64,000 nt of DNA from NCBI GenBank assembly GCA_023055425.1, contig JALGPY010000007.1, positions 85,833,136-85,897,135 on the forward strand, given 5' to 3'. The position numbers were made by a program, and so were the translations under genes. The stretch's first letter is position 1. Every line of letters starts with the position of its first letter. The notes under the pieces are model-generated. The model ran no database searches and was not told where the DNA came from. It saw only the letters and a program-made list of their open reading frames with translations. Of the stretch, positions 12,679 to 24,249 are shown piece after piece. The DNA is from Linanthus parryae (Eukaryota > Streptophyta > Magnoliopsida > Ericales > Polemoniaceae).

Positions 12679-12921
12679 ATTACTCCTAATGCACACCCAT
12701 GTGTTAGACTTGATATCTCCATATCAATCTACCTACATACTAGTCTACATGCATACAGATCGTCCTACTAACCAATATACTTAACTATGGATAATTTAAG
12801 ATACAACAATTGAAATATAGGGACTTCATTATATTAATATCTCCATATATAATAAAGTGAATATTCTGGACTAGACAACATTCACAGAAAAATTAAATTG
12901 CCTCTAGGACATCTGCACCAA
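12679..12921 (-). repeat. Older Angela-like LTR, fragment 3 of 3
   Basis: This resumes the split LTR after the ATTAC duplication with TCCTAATGCACACCCATGTG, which matches 1873-1895. It ends near 12898-12921 with ATTGCCTCTAGGACATCTGC, the LTR terminus in reverse. The exact end is blurred by mutation. Confidence 0.75.
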
Positions 12922-13472
12922 GAGAAAGCTACTGTGAGTTTTAGGTAAAATGTTGTTTGGTAAATATAGCGTGAAGGCTACGGTGAAACATTAATATAAC
13001 CATTTTGTGGTTGGTAAAATCAACTGTGAAATTGCTATGAGAGAGTTAAATGACAAAAATATATGACATGTATTAGTTCCGTAGAGACGAATACTGAAAA
13101 TTTTAAAAATTACAAGGTTAAAATCGGTTGTAGATAAACTTCAAAAACAGGTTCCGGTAAAGCATATCCCCTATTGCTTCCTTAAAACTCTTGTGGGACC
13201 GTAGAAATTATCCGAAAAATTATAAATTTAATTTTTTTCAAACATACTAAAACTGCTTATGCTCTCGTTAAGCAGTTGTGCTAGTAGTAGAAGGATTCAC
13301 CAACAGGCCCTTAGTGAAGTAGTAAAATAAGTACATAGGTGATGTTATGTCGTTGTACCACCAAAGTACTGAATAACTATTTAGTCAGGCGATTGTACAA
13401 CTTCTTCAGTGTAACTCAACAGAAGTCTTCTACCTCTTCCAACCCCCACTGCTACTGGTTCTCTCTCCGACG
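12922..13472. other. SELT upstream region with a possible decayed MITE
   Basis: AT-rich sequence holding phrases such as TTTGGTAAATATAGCGTG and CCAACAGGCCCTTAGTG (13290-13315), of the kind seen at the edges of short plant hAT-like elements. No clean inverted ends or target duplication were found. The last 100 bp before the SELT ATG are pyrimidine-rich, as is common for a plant 5' untranslated region. No clear TATA box was seen. Confidence 0.35.
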
Positions 13473-16400
13473 ATGGATCGAGCTCAGCTTCTTCTCCTAG
13501 GCCTACCTCTATTCCTCTTCTGCACCGACATCGTCACCCTCTTCTCGCCGCGACCCCCTTCTAAACCCACCGATCACCACCACCACCACCATTCTCAGCA
13601 GCAGCAAGTTATCCCACAAACCCTAGAGTTTCCCACACAGGTCGTTCCCAGATCAATCTCGCTCTCTCTGAACCTTCCTTCTCTAATCAATTCTAGATTG
13701 TCTTAATGGGTAATGTATTTATAATTGCGGCTTTTTTAAATTTGCAGAAACCAATCGGCATCGGATCTATTGGAGTCGGGAACACAATCAACATCAATTT
13801 TTGCTCATCCTGTTCCTACAAGTATGTAACTTATATCTCCATCTGGTGTGTACGAGATGGGTCTTACTTGTTTCTTTTTCTGTGTTGATATTCCTGCGCG
13901 ATCTGTGTGGTTTGAATTGATCTACTACTATAATACCCCTGCCCCTGTATGTCTATCTGAGTTAGTTTCATTTAGTAGTGGTTCTTGGCAAAAGCTATGC
14001 TATTTTGCCGACCAGGGTAGAATGTGAATTGCGTGGTTGATAAAGGAGAATGCTTAAAAGCAAGGAACTCCTACTATGTCATAATCATGGTTTTAGATTG
14101 GAATATTGGTTCTCACATTGTTACAGTCACGGTGCTGGTCATCATGTTGATGACAAAGCGTATCAATCTCTGCCAGTAATTGGTTTTGGAAGGTGTGAAA
14201 ATTGTAAGAGAACTATACATATCTATACTTGTTTTTGCGAAATCAACCAGGCTGTTGAATTATTCATAGCTGTCAAATCAGGATTCAGAGAGTGAACCGA
14301 AATTCAACGTTGCTGGATCGTGAATCATTAAGGTTCACTGAGAGTCTCTTTGAACATTTATAATAACATGTTCCACAAAACTAGCAATAAGCAAGCTCAA
14401 ATTTTTAGATAACTCGCAGGAAATACGAGTTATTATGAGCTGAACCCACCTAAAAGATAAGAATAATGAAGTTATAGGAATGTATGTAAAGCAAGGAACT
14501 ATAAGATACCAATATAATGCAATGTAACATGAAGTTTTTAGCCCTGGACATTAAGAACAATGTATTAACAAACAAACATATTTGCCGAACAGACAAAAAC
14601 CGAGGCAAGTATTGTTTTTGAAACTGTTACTAACTCAATAAGACTCTCCAGCTGAATCGATGATTAATCGGTCTGAATAGCAACTGAATCATAAGATTCG
14701 GACTCGTGAATCGGGATCTCAGATAATATTTTGGTCCATTTAAGATTCATCCTCTGATTTGTATTGTTTCATGCGTTAATTGAACCGAATCATAGTATAC
14801 GAATCGTGAATCATAAGATTCTGACAACTATGATATAGTTGATACCAAAGTCTATAATGCATGTCCTAAGTGAATATGAAGCACCCAATATAGGTTGTTC
14901 TTCCGAATTGTGACCATCAATTTTCGTACCCCTTCATAATTTTCTTCTCATTTGTTGGACATATGGCTGGTGACATGAATGAAATTTTCAGCTTAGGAGG
15001 AAATTGGGTGAATATGTCTGTAAGCTCAACACCAGATACTTCAATAGTCTTAAGAAGAATTCTGATTAGCCAATCTCCTGACACCACCATTGCTCTTTTC
15101 TGAGTTGCGCATAGTTGTCAAATCGGGATTCAGATAGTGAATCGAAATCCAGCTTCACTGAATCGTAAATCGAATCGAATCGTGTATTGTAAAGATTCAG
15201 CTTGCAATATTTTTATGTAGATATAATGAAATATTTCATAAAGCTATAACATTATTGAACAAAATATTCATATTTTTACAGAAAGAATGCTTAAATTATT
15301 TGAAACTTGCATCCATAACTAGTGTTTAGGGGTTTCACACATCTAAAAGATAAAGAATAATCTAGACTTAGATAGGCATGTGGAGCAAGGAGCTACAAGA
15401 TGCCAGGGAAATTGAAAATAGTAGAAAAGTATTAGCCTTGGACTTGAGAAAAATGCACAAGTAATTAAAACAAAAGCATGTTGCAAAATAGACATAAATG
15501 TAGGAAGTAATGTAGGAAGTATTTTTTCTTAGACTGATGCTGAACCCCATTAGATGAATCGAAGGTGAATCGTAGAATCGATCTGAATCGCAAGCAAATC
15601 GTAAGATTCGAACTCTTGAATCGGGATTCAAATTTTTTTTTGTTCATTAAAGATTCACCAAGGGATTCGCATCGTTTCATGGGTGAATCGAATCGAATCG
15701 TAGGATACGAATCGTGAATCGTAAGATTTTGACAACTATGGAGTTGCGACAAAAATGTCTGATCTGCCAATCATCTAGCACCTCCCTATTCACTGATTAA
15801 TATATCAAATTTACAAGTTAGCACAAAACTATTACTTTTCACAATTCCTAATATTGTTCTCTAAGCTCCCTACCCACAGCCACACATTTTATCACTGAAA
15901 AGGAAACTAATCCTTTCAATACCCCCTTGGACATGACAAAGTAAAATAATAAATAAATATAATTTTGGAAAAAGATAAAACAAAAATACATATCGGAGAG
16001 AAATTAGAATTGGAAATTATCTAGGAAATTAAGAAGACAGAATAACAAACCTACCAAAAGCAAATAAAAGAGGGTCAAAGGAGGTGTTGACCGCGCCTCG
16101 GGAGCCATGCCTGTCCACGGGTTAACCGTGCAGTTCGTTAAACCCTCTTTTGGGTTTTCCCTGTGATCCATTTTGGCAGCTTTGCTAAACTCCCCTATCC
16201 TCCTGGCCTGATGCTAGAAAACCCTAAAGCAAGGATTAACTACAATTTTCCGCATGTGCACTGAATTTGTGTCAGTCCTGAATTACCCGCAAAACAGTTA
16301 GCGCCACGAGATGTCTAAAGAATAATAAAACTCCAGATTAAACTAGTGTATACGAGAAACTAGCCTAGATTTAGTTTTGTACCTGAATCAACAATTTGAG

Positions 16401-19400
16401 CGAAACATCAAGTTCACAATGAAACTTTCCGTTTTAGCCAAGCTTGCAACCCATGGAAGATTCTTCCAGACCTCTTTTTGGCAATCAAGACCCATCTAGT
16501 TGGAATGGCCTCGCAGGTCCATGCCTGCACATATATTGAGTCAAATGTGAACCAACACATTTAAGAAATAAGATCGGCAACAAATATGCTAAGTGCTAAC
16601 TCAACTACGTACCTGAAATACATAAGCAAAAGTGTTTATGTTGTACGGGATGTTTCCATGAGCGTTTCGATCCCTATTCTAACATATATTGTTCAAATAA
16701 TCCATTAATCATTCTCAACAAACCATACCTCAATCAAATTAGTTGCAGAGTCGATAGCCCACGTCGCTAAACAATTCTACTGAGACGTCTTGGGAGGACC
16801 TCTCACTGTACAAAAGTCTGTTCATTATATGAGGTCAACCAACAACTTCGCAATTTGCATACGTCTACTGGGTCCTATGCAACATCTCTTTGGACTCCGG
16901 ATTCTTTTCGATTGCAAGACGATGCTCTTGGCTGATGACCTTAAGCCACTCCTCTATCTTTGCAAATGGAATGTAATTGTTCCGTACCCCTATTTAGCCA
17001 ATGAAAACCCCCATGCAGCTCCACACAAAAAGCAAGAACCTCTATAATTCGTCTATACAGTAAATCTCTGTCATCCGAGCAAACACAATTCATCCGGTCT
17101 CTTGTAATGGCATTGAATTTGTGCAAACTTGGTTGAATTGAAAGATCTGACTCTATGGGAGAATGGAATTGAAAAAAAACCCTCATATCCTTAACTGGGG
17201 CAACCAGCGCTGATAACCTGTGATTGCCGGGCCCTATGTTACTATGATTCACTCGTCCCAGCAAATTACGAATTGAATCACGCGTGCCTCTACATTGTGC
17301 ACTAGCTTTCTGGAACATTGAATTCGGCAATCCGACAAACGGTTACTATTTTCACTTGAGATATTTGTGCGGGAGGGGATTAAAGTCACAGCTGCTAAGA
17401 TATGTGGCTTGAAAAATTATAGAAATCGGGTCATTTAATGGTTTTTAATATAGGAGAAAGTTACATTCCTACTAAGATCCGAAGAAGTATACCTTTATTG
17501 TACCAAATTCAATACTGTATCTGTGTTACTCTTCCTGTTCCACGGTCGGGAATAAATCCGCATCCTAGGTAACATAACCCGGCGCGTTTGGCTTGGGATG
17601 CTGTTGATTTTCCAGGATCGCACGGTCCCTGTGACAATTGCCCAAATTGTGAACATTCTTGCCAACTGAGACTTTTGAAAGTTTATTTCAGCAATATCAA
17701 CCCTCGTCATGTTATTTACACAGAGCACTTCTAGTGAACTGTATTGAGATGAGAGTGCCGCTATTATAGAGAGTGCCGCTATTATAAGTTAAATACTTGG
17801 CTCTTTCCAGCCCACTCTGCATAATAATTTAGTTAAAGCTCCAGTAGAAAGATCAACAATACCTATCTCTTCCCCCCCCCCCCCCCCCCCCCCCCCCCCC
17901 GCCGTCTCATGACATAGATTTCTCAGTTAGCCAGATTGTCTTCCATGTCACTTCTCCCTCTGTCCAAGAATTTAACGATGTCAACAATCAATCTATACCC
18001 ATGATTCATCTTTAGCGAGTAACAGTGGAACCAGACCATTTGTTAAATCCCCAATCTGTTGAGAGAGGAAAATCATTACCAGTGACAACCTCTTAACTGT
18101 TTAATTTGGAATGATTGAGAGACACCCCAAAACTTGGTATGGTTCATCTTGTCCACCACCAGAAATGCTGAACCATATAACTGTTATCCATAAACACGCA
18201 TTGGAAGTTTGAACTGCCATCTTCTCTTTTGTACTCAACCATCCAAAGTTCCAAACTATGATTCCTACCCAGAAAATGTTCGTAGTGACGGCCTTTGTTT
18301 TTGTATAGTTTATACACCTCATAATCACCGAAAAGCCGCTGAACTGTTGGAATCCCTGCCAGAAAAAGAGTGAATGGGTAGTTGTATCCATACACCTTTT
18401 AACTGCTTCCTGACCATTGTTGCCATTATGGTGGCAGTCATCATTGCAATTTGAAACAGTGTATACCAATATGCTTGCAACACTCTGCTGTTATTTTCTG
18501 AAGATAGGAAACCAAAATAAAGCTTCCTTTGGCTCTCAACTCATCAGGAAATTCTACACCTCTGCTGCAAAGCTCAATCTTGTACCTCCAAACTTTGTTG
18601 GTGAAATTTAAGTCACGCGATGAATTTCAAGGAAATTATTAGTAGAAAAAGGTATCCACCAAGTAACCAAACAATTAAATGATTTCATAGTGAACTGTAA
18701 CTGAAAGTGAATGTTCATAACTTTTGATGAGCAGACAAAGGATCTTATATCCGGCTTGACTTCATGCCGTTGGAGTGAAAGTGTACCAATTGATTTTGTT
18801 TTTAGCTTCTTGAAATAAGGTTTAGGAGATTCTATGCTTGTATCTCCGTATATGAACTCAGACTGTCATTTCAAGTGTGTTAATCATCGCTGTATGCAGT
18901 CACAACTTTCTCCAATCGCATGATTATTTAATAAAGGGATCAAGTGCACCAGAACTTTGTTTTTTCACTGTTCCATTTGAAATAACACGTCTCTCTGTTG
19001 GGCAGAGGAAATGCAGTCACAATGAAGAACATGCTGGAAACTGCTTTCCCTGGGACTGATGTTATTCTGGCAAACTACCCTCCTCCACTTCCAAAACGCC
19101 TGCTTGCAAAAGTTGTACCCGTTTTCCAATTTGGAGTAATTGGTCTTGTGATGGCAGGCGAGCAGATTTTTCCCAGGTTGGGATTTGCTGCGCCGCCTCC
19201 TTGGTACAACTCCTTACGTGCCAATAGATTTGGAACCATTTCAACTACTTGGCTACTAGGAAACTTCTTTCAATCCATGCTTCAAAGTTCTGGCGCTTTT
19301 GAGGTGTATTGTAATGGCGAATTGGTAAGTTATTCCAACAATTCTTTCTGTGGCCCAAGCTTTCGGTTATTAAATTTTGTTCTTTCTATGATAGTGACGA

Positions 19401-21510
19401 CACGCTTCCATGATGAACTGGCAAATAACTGGTACAGGCTTTCAGTTATTAAATGTTGTTCTTTCTATGATAGCAATGGCCCTCTTCAATGGTGAATTGG
19501 ACAATAACCGAACTTTTGGCTCTCCCTGATGTTACTAATAGACTGAGTCATGAACCAAAATATGGATCCTCTACCTCAGCACACGCAAACAATCTTAATC
19601 TCAGCCTAACAAAGAAATGGAAAACCAACTTAAAAGATATTGAGTTGGCACCTAGACTAAGACATGGTTTTTTGTATAATACATTATGAGACCTGGTCAA
19701 CTTCCATCAAGATTCTCTATTATGTTTTAATGGCTTAACTACAGATTGCATAGCCAGTTTACCAATACTGTCTGATAGCAAACTCCATTCCTAAAACGGC
19801 CTCATTGCGTACCCCATTTGCAAATTGACCTGCAATGTGGTTATTATAAATAAAAAAAAGTCGTCAGCCAGATAACAGACTCCAATGGCATTTTTCGTCT
19901 ACCCATATTATATATATGCATCACATTTTATTAGATTTGGGGGACTTTAAATTGGGTGACATAGGGTTTTTAAAGAAACCACATTGCAAGTCAATTAAAT
20001 GCGGGATGCAATTATGCAGTTATAGAAGTGGGGGTTGCAATTAGACAGTTTCGGTAAAATTAGTAGATCAGGGGTATGCAACTTGTAATGAAGCGTATTT
20101 TAATCTACTTCACCTTAAATTATATGTCCTACATGAGGTCCTCAAGTGTCCAAGACTTCTCCCCCCCCCCGCCCCCCCCCCCCCCCCCCCCCCCAAAGTT
20201 GCTGTCCATCTTTGGATCTCTTAAAGTTTAAGGAGACTTGCTGGAACTTCATTAGCTCTCTAGAAAAGAAAGTGGAGAACCAACTCTTTAGTACTTCCAA
20301 TGGAAAATTGGACCGCCTTTGGCGGACAGAGAAAATACTATAAATTGTGGACTGAGGCATTTATGTGTTCCAACATGTTTTTCGAATGTCTTTTGCGTAT
20401 GGTCGTACAATTTCAATGGAGACGTGAGCACTACATAGGACAGGGTCTGTGGGTTCGTTGTTCGAATGGCCTTCACAACTATGTAAAGAACATCATAAAA
20501 TTTGTGTATGTAGTGACTGCCCTTTTGGAAATCTAGAACTCCTCCGAAGACCATTTACTGGGCAATATGTGTTGTGACTATTGTAGATAGGATTGATATA
20601 AACCCGGGTATTCCAAGCTTTGTTTAGCTGGATTATTATAGATAATGAATGAGTGCCCTCTTGAAGGATTTAGCTGGATTGAAGTAAACGGCGTACAACT
20701 ATTCCTGATAATTAAAAATCCAATGTATTACCCTCTCTAGTCATGTTGTTAGTGAAGATAGTAGGCTAACATTGAGTTTACAATTTTTTTTTTTTCAAAA
20801 GAAAAAAACATTGAATATACAGCAAGCAGAGTATTGTAACAATGTAACTCATTTATTTTTGTTAAACCACGAACCCAGGATTAACCAATCAAAATAGAGA
20901 ACTCAGTACTATGAAGCACCGGAACGGCACTTAGGGTGACGTCCCCGTCCGGAACGCTCCTGAAACGTCAGCTGGCGTTCCCAGAAAAAAATGGAATCCG
21001 GAACTTCACTGGAACGTCGCGGGGACGCGTTCCGCTTTACCTGAAACGCCTGAGGAACGCCCCTCGCCTACCTTCAAAGACTTATGCGACTTGGGACTCC
21101 ACCAGATCGGCTCTTTAACGTCGAAATCCACCAGATCGGTCCCGGAAAGATGTGTTTTGCGGCACCAGCGGGTCAGTTACCGGAAGAAAGGAGAAGACAG
21201 AGACCTCGTCACCTTGAAAGAAGTGGCGGCGTCCATGGCTTTAAGCCTGTGATCGAGAACTGAACAACAACGTTGGAGAAGAGAGATCCACTTCTCTTGA
21301 CTACGTTTCTGGACTACTTTTACTTAATTACCCTTTTCCTTTTCTTAATTTCACCAGCCTGTCCTTATAAAAGCCCTAATGTGCTTTATGTGGAATGGTT
21401 TGATCTGGGCTTCCTCATTACACAATTAAGTAACAGCCCAAAAGGTTGGGCTCTTTAACAAGTATACGTATATATTTATTTGTTATAGTACACTATAAAA
21501 AACGAAAATG

Positions 21511-21541
<31 letters not shown>

Positions 21542-22052
21542 CAATATATATATATATATATATTATAAAAATTGCCGTTCCCGCGTCCCCGTTTCGTCTC
21601 GCCCCCGTCCCTGTTTTGGTGCTACATAGACTCGGTATAACATACAGCCCTTCAAATCTAATAGAGTCGAATCTAGTCGCGCTAGTCCAGTTCAGTAGTT
21701 ATCCCGAAAATCAACACACCACAACTTTGCAAACCTTGATGCTAAAAATCAATTCGTCCCTTCGAATGTGGAGTTCCTTTTATCTGTAGTTGGCAGCGTT
21801 GCACTAATTTCTCACAGGCTTTAGGCTTTTATAAATGTATTGAACCTTGCTAGTATGAGTTTACCTTAGCATGATGCCAACAGACCAGAGTGAGATTCTC
21901 ACTTTTGTGTTCTTATATGTTGAAAAATGCAGGTTTTCTCAAAGCTGAAAGAGCAAAGGTTTCCAGGAGAGATTGAATTGAAGGATCTAGTTGGGAAAAA
22001 GATTGCAAGCACGAGAGTAGATGGTATTGGTGGAACGCAGCTCTGGGTCTAG
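13473..22052 (+). CDS. SELT: SelT-like protein (selenoprotein T family, Cys form)
   Basis: Selenoprotein T proteins are thioredoxin-fold oxidoreductases of the endoplasmic reticulum membrane. Four exons join in frame: 13473-13640, 13748-13821, 19006-19324 and 21933-22052, giving 226 residues ended by TAG. All introns are GT-AG, with donors GTCGTT, GTATGT and GTAAGT. Residues 6-24 form a hydrophobic N-terminal anchor, followed by a His run (35-40) and Gln run (42-45). The redox centre is C75-S-S-C78; plants lack selenocysteine and use Cys here. A second hydrophobic stretch lies at about 117-132 (VVPVFQFGVIGLVMAG), and the family block AFEVYCNGELV ends exon 3. Length and layout fit plant SelT-like proteins. 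The start is the first ATG in the pyrimidine-rich leader and gives the expected N-terminal anchor. No frame break is seen, so the gene looks functional. Introns 2 (5.2 kb) and 3 (2.6 kb) are enlarged by transposons. The last 18 residues are the least certain. Confidence 0.92.
13822..14264. other. SELT intron 2, first part
   Basis: Apart from the donor site at 13822, nothing recognisable. The open frame at 14050-14295 runs into the repeat at 14265 and has no family resemblance. Confidence 0.5.
14265..14832. mobile_element. GAATCG-rich non-autonomous element, copy 1 (in SELT intron 2)
   Basis: The 568-bp copy begins CATAGCTGTCAAATCA and ends GATTCTGACAACTATG, so the ends are inverted repeats. 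The interior is rich in GAATCG/CGATTC words. It is related to the copy at 15110. No 8-bp target duplication is visible, so it is older or was rearranged. Confidence 0.7.
15110..15740. mobile_element. GAATCG-rich hAT-type MITE, copy 2 (in SELT intron 2)
   Basis: The 631-bp element has ends CATAGTTGTCAAATC and GATTTTGACAACTATG and a perfect 8-bp target duplication GAGTTGCG at 15102-15109 and 15741-15748. An 8-bp duplication is the hallmark of hAT transposons. The interior repeats GAATCG words near both ends, which may act as subterminal transposase-binding motifs (inference). There is no coding capacity. Confidence 0.88.
15749..19005. other. SELT intron 2, last 3.3 kb; unrecognised
   Basis: Mixed sequence with several short minus-strand open frames (16941-17330, 17495-17728, 18101-18469). 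Pieces read like coding relics: on the minus strand one frame near 16890-16990 reads EEWLKVISQEHRLAIEKNPE, and another near 18150-18300 reads LELWMVEYKREDGSSNFQ. I could not name a family for either. Stops and frame changes surround them, so they are probably remains of inserted retrocopies or transposons. The acceptor TTGGGCAG of exon 3 closes the intron. Confidence 0.4.
17872..17900. repeat. Poly-C tract (29 C)
   Basis: An unbroken run of C in SELT intron 2, on the transcribed sense strand. Such runs are prone to slippage, so the length may be an assembly estimate. Confidence 0.9.
19325..20908. other. SELT intron 3, first part
   Basis: Starts at donor GTAAGT. A direct tandem duplication of about 78 bp is visible at 19360-19515: GCTTTCGGTTATTAAATTTT and GCTTTCAGTTATTAAATGTT begin the two units. 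The rest holds no recognisable gene. Confidence 0.5.
20161..20194. repeat. Poly-C tract (34 bp, one G)
   Basis: C10-G-C23 on the sense strand of SELT intron 3. It is the second long C tract in the same pre-mRNA. Confidence 0.9.
20909..21629. mobile_element. hAT-type non-autonomous element in SELT intron 3
   Basis: The 721-bp element has inverted ends CTATGAAGCACCGGAAC and GTTTTGGTGCTACATAG, and 8-bp duplications ACTCAGTA (20901-20908) and ACTCGGTA (21630-21637) with one difference. The first 200 bp and last 50 bp are rich in GGAACG/CGTTCC/CGTCCCCG words. A TA microsatellite lies near the 3' end. It has no coding capacity. Confidence 0.8.
21510..21563. repeat. TA-rich microsatellite
   Basis: Runs of TA and ATAT with small interruptions, inside the hAT-type element. 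Confidence 0.9.
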
Positions 22053-22399
22053 TGCTGCACGGAAAACAAAAATACGGAGAAGAGAGGAAGAAGTTGAAGG
22101 CATTTCTTAAAACAGTTGCTGCATCAGTTTTACATTATGTTGTGTATGGTCATTTTCTAGTTTAGGGTTGAACATCTATACATGGACTAGAACTCAATAC
22201 ACTTCAATTAAAATCTAGTTTGTATTGTGCTTGGTATAATGCCTCTGTTCAGTGTTGTGGCCAGTGTGAAGTAGAAGTGCTAGCGACATACGTTTGCATT
22301 GTAAGGCTAGATCCAAATATAACCCAACAATATACATCCTTACAGAATGTCGCTAAGTTATTTAGAATAAACGTGAGTGTTCTCTGATATTCTACGTGG

Positions 22400-22910
22400 A
22401 GGACTTCGTAAAGATTAATTGTGATGCTAGTAAGATAGGCCACACTTTGGTGAGCTGGGCTATGGGGTGAAGAAATAAAAGGAAAGAAATAATCTTTGCA
22501 GCTTCTAGGTGGTGTGAATCACCTAGATACTGTGGGATGGCTGTTGAGAAACTCTCAGGGAAAGGTGGTCACAGGACAGTGTTATTCTACCAATTCCCAT
22601 TCTGCAGCTATGGCTGAAGCTATTGCTATAAGAGCTGCAATCCTAGGTACTATCGAGTTAAATCAAGAAATAGAAGTGGAGAGTGACTGTCAAGAAGTGA
22701 TTGAGGCCATATAGGAAGCTAAAGACCCTCCTTGGGAGGCAAGACAGGTAGTTGAAGACATAAAGTCTTATTTAGTTTTGTCACGGAGAAGTGTTTCTTG
22801 GATCCCTACATCCTGCAACTATGTCGCAGATTGGATAGCTAAGTATGGTAGAGATGGAGTGTTGGGTTGGAACTGGACTTCTAATCCCCCAAATGCTCTG
22901 AGATAGAGTG
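22400..22910 (+). pseudogene. LINE-type RNase H domain fragment
   Basis: Translated pieces match the plant reverse-transcriptase-like RNase H family (RVT_3) found at the end of plant LINE polyproteins. KINCDAS near 22409 is the strand with the first Asp, then AEAIAIRAAI near 22617, VESDCQEVIEAI near 22676 ending in TAG, and YVADWIAKYG near 22822. Frame changes and stops make it non-functional. It is immediately followed by a direct duplication of about 50 bp (GAGTGTTGGGTTGGAACTGG at 22857 and 22909). Confidence 0.7.
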
Positions 22911-23035
22911 TTGGGTTGGAACTGGACTTCTATCACCCAAATGCTCTAAGAATTTTGCTAGAAAAGGATTGTAATGAGGCTGTTTTGGAATGAAATATTA
23001 TCTGTTGGATCAAAATAAATAAATATAGGTGGTGT

Positions 23036-23390
23036 GCAGAAATGAGCATAGAGGAAGCAGGACTGTCAGCAGTGGAGATGGCTGTGGAAAAGATCATCAT
23101 GGGAAATCTTGCAAAAGTAGAGCTGAAAACAGATGCTTAAAGTGTAGTTGATGCAATTCAATAGCATGCCATGGGAAATTTGCACGAGCTGGAGCTACAA
23201 ACAAATGGTTGGGCTTGCACGGAGGAGTAGACATCAGTTTTGGACCCAGAGAATCAAATAAGACGGCCCATGAAGTAGCTAAATGTGCTAGTAAAGAAAT
23301 TTTTTGTGGTAGTCTGGACATTCTGAATCTTCCCGTTCATGTTCTCACAACCCGTTTGGAAGATTGCGCTACTGTAAATAGAAGTTGAGG
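23036..23390 (+). pseudogene. Second decayed RNase H fragment
   Basis: Same domain as the preceding fragment: KVELKTDA near 23119 followed by TAA, SVVDAIQ, then in another frame KTAHEVAKCASKE near 23260-23300. Multiple stops. It could be a second insertion or a duplicated part of the same LINE. Confidence 0.55.
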
Positions 23391-23485
23391 TTTTCCAATA
23401 CAATTATCTTATAAAAAGAATAAAAAAGAAATGAGGGATTGATCAGTAGAACCAATGTTACAGTTTAAATCAGGACTGTCGAAAA

Positions 23486-24055
23486 TAGGGGCTGTAAGGA
23501 AAACCGAATAAATCGGTCAAACGGACCGAACCAAACCGAAATCCTCTGTTTTGGACAGTTTTTTTTTTTATGTTCGGTTTATGAATGGTTCAAGTTTTTA
23601 CAAACCGGTCTAATCGGTTGAGTTTTCGGTTTGTAAAAATATCACACCGCACCAAACCAAACCGAACCAATATGTGTCTCATGTACTTTTATTAAAATAT
23701 ATTAAATAATATAAAAATATAGAACACAAGTAGATAGATTCAATTAAAATCATCATATTAGTCTTAATTTTTTACGTTTCCCTGAAGTTCCATCGTAAGC
23801 GATAGTCGTGCAAGTTTTTTTCAAGTGTATTTAATCTCTTTCTTAAATTTGAAATTCGTTGACAATGCAATTTTATAATATCCATTCAATATGTTTACGC
23901 AAACCGATCGAACCGAATCAAGCCAAACCAATTTTTTTTGTTTGGTTCTGTTCGTCTCATCCTTTCAAATGATTTAGTTTGCTTAGAAAATTAGTAAATC
24001 TATGTATTCGGTTTGGTTTATGATTTTTGCACAAACCGAACCGCTTGCATCCCTA
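23486..24055. mobile_element. hAT-type element rich in CGGTTTGG words
   Basis: The 570-bp element starts TAGGGGCTGTAAGGAAAACC and ends GAACCGCTTGCATCCCTA, imperfect inverted ends, with 8-bp duplications GTCGAAAA (23478-23485) and GTCGAAAC (24056-24063). AACCGAAC and GGTTTGGTT words crowd both ends. Elements with CTAGGGATGCAAGCGGTTCG ends are common in plants; naming it hAT rests on the 8-bp duplication. Confidence 0.7.
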
Positions 24056-24249
24056 GTCGAAACATCGTATTAAGTGTCAACGCGTTGAAGTTTCTGATAT
24101 CACTGATAAAAAAAAAAAAAATCTGACAATTGCGACGGAAGATAAACAATACAAGTTCATTGACATGTGATCTGTCTATCTAGTTGTGAACACAACAAGA
24201 ACTATATTCACTGCTCCACCGGTCAGCGCCTAGTGCGTGCTACGATAGC

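Noticed and set aside
18101..18469. Minus-strand frames of 122 and 83 codons as a gene in the SELT intron
   Set aside because: Overlapping frames, no start context, no recognised domain and stops around them; at most a relic.
21508..21789. 93-codon frame starting MYIYIYVYIYI
   Set aside because: The first third is translation of a TA microsatellite, the rest is the end of a hAT-type element.
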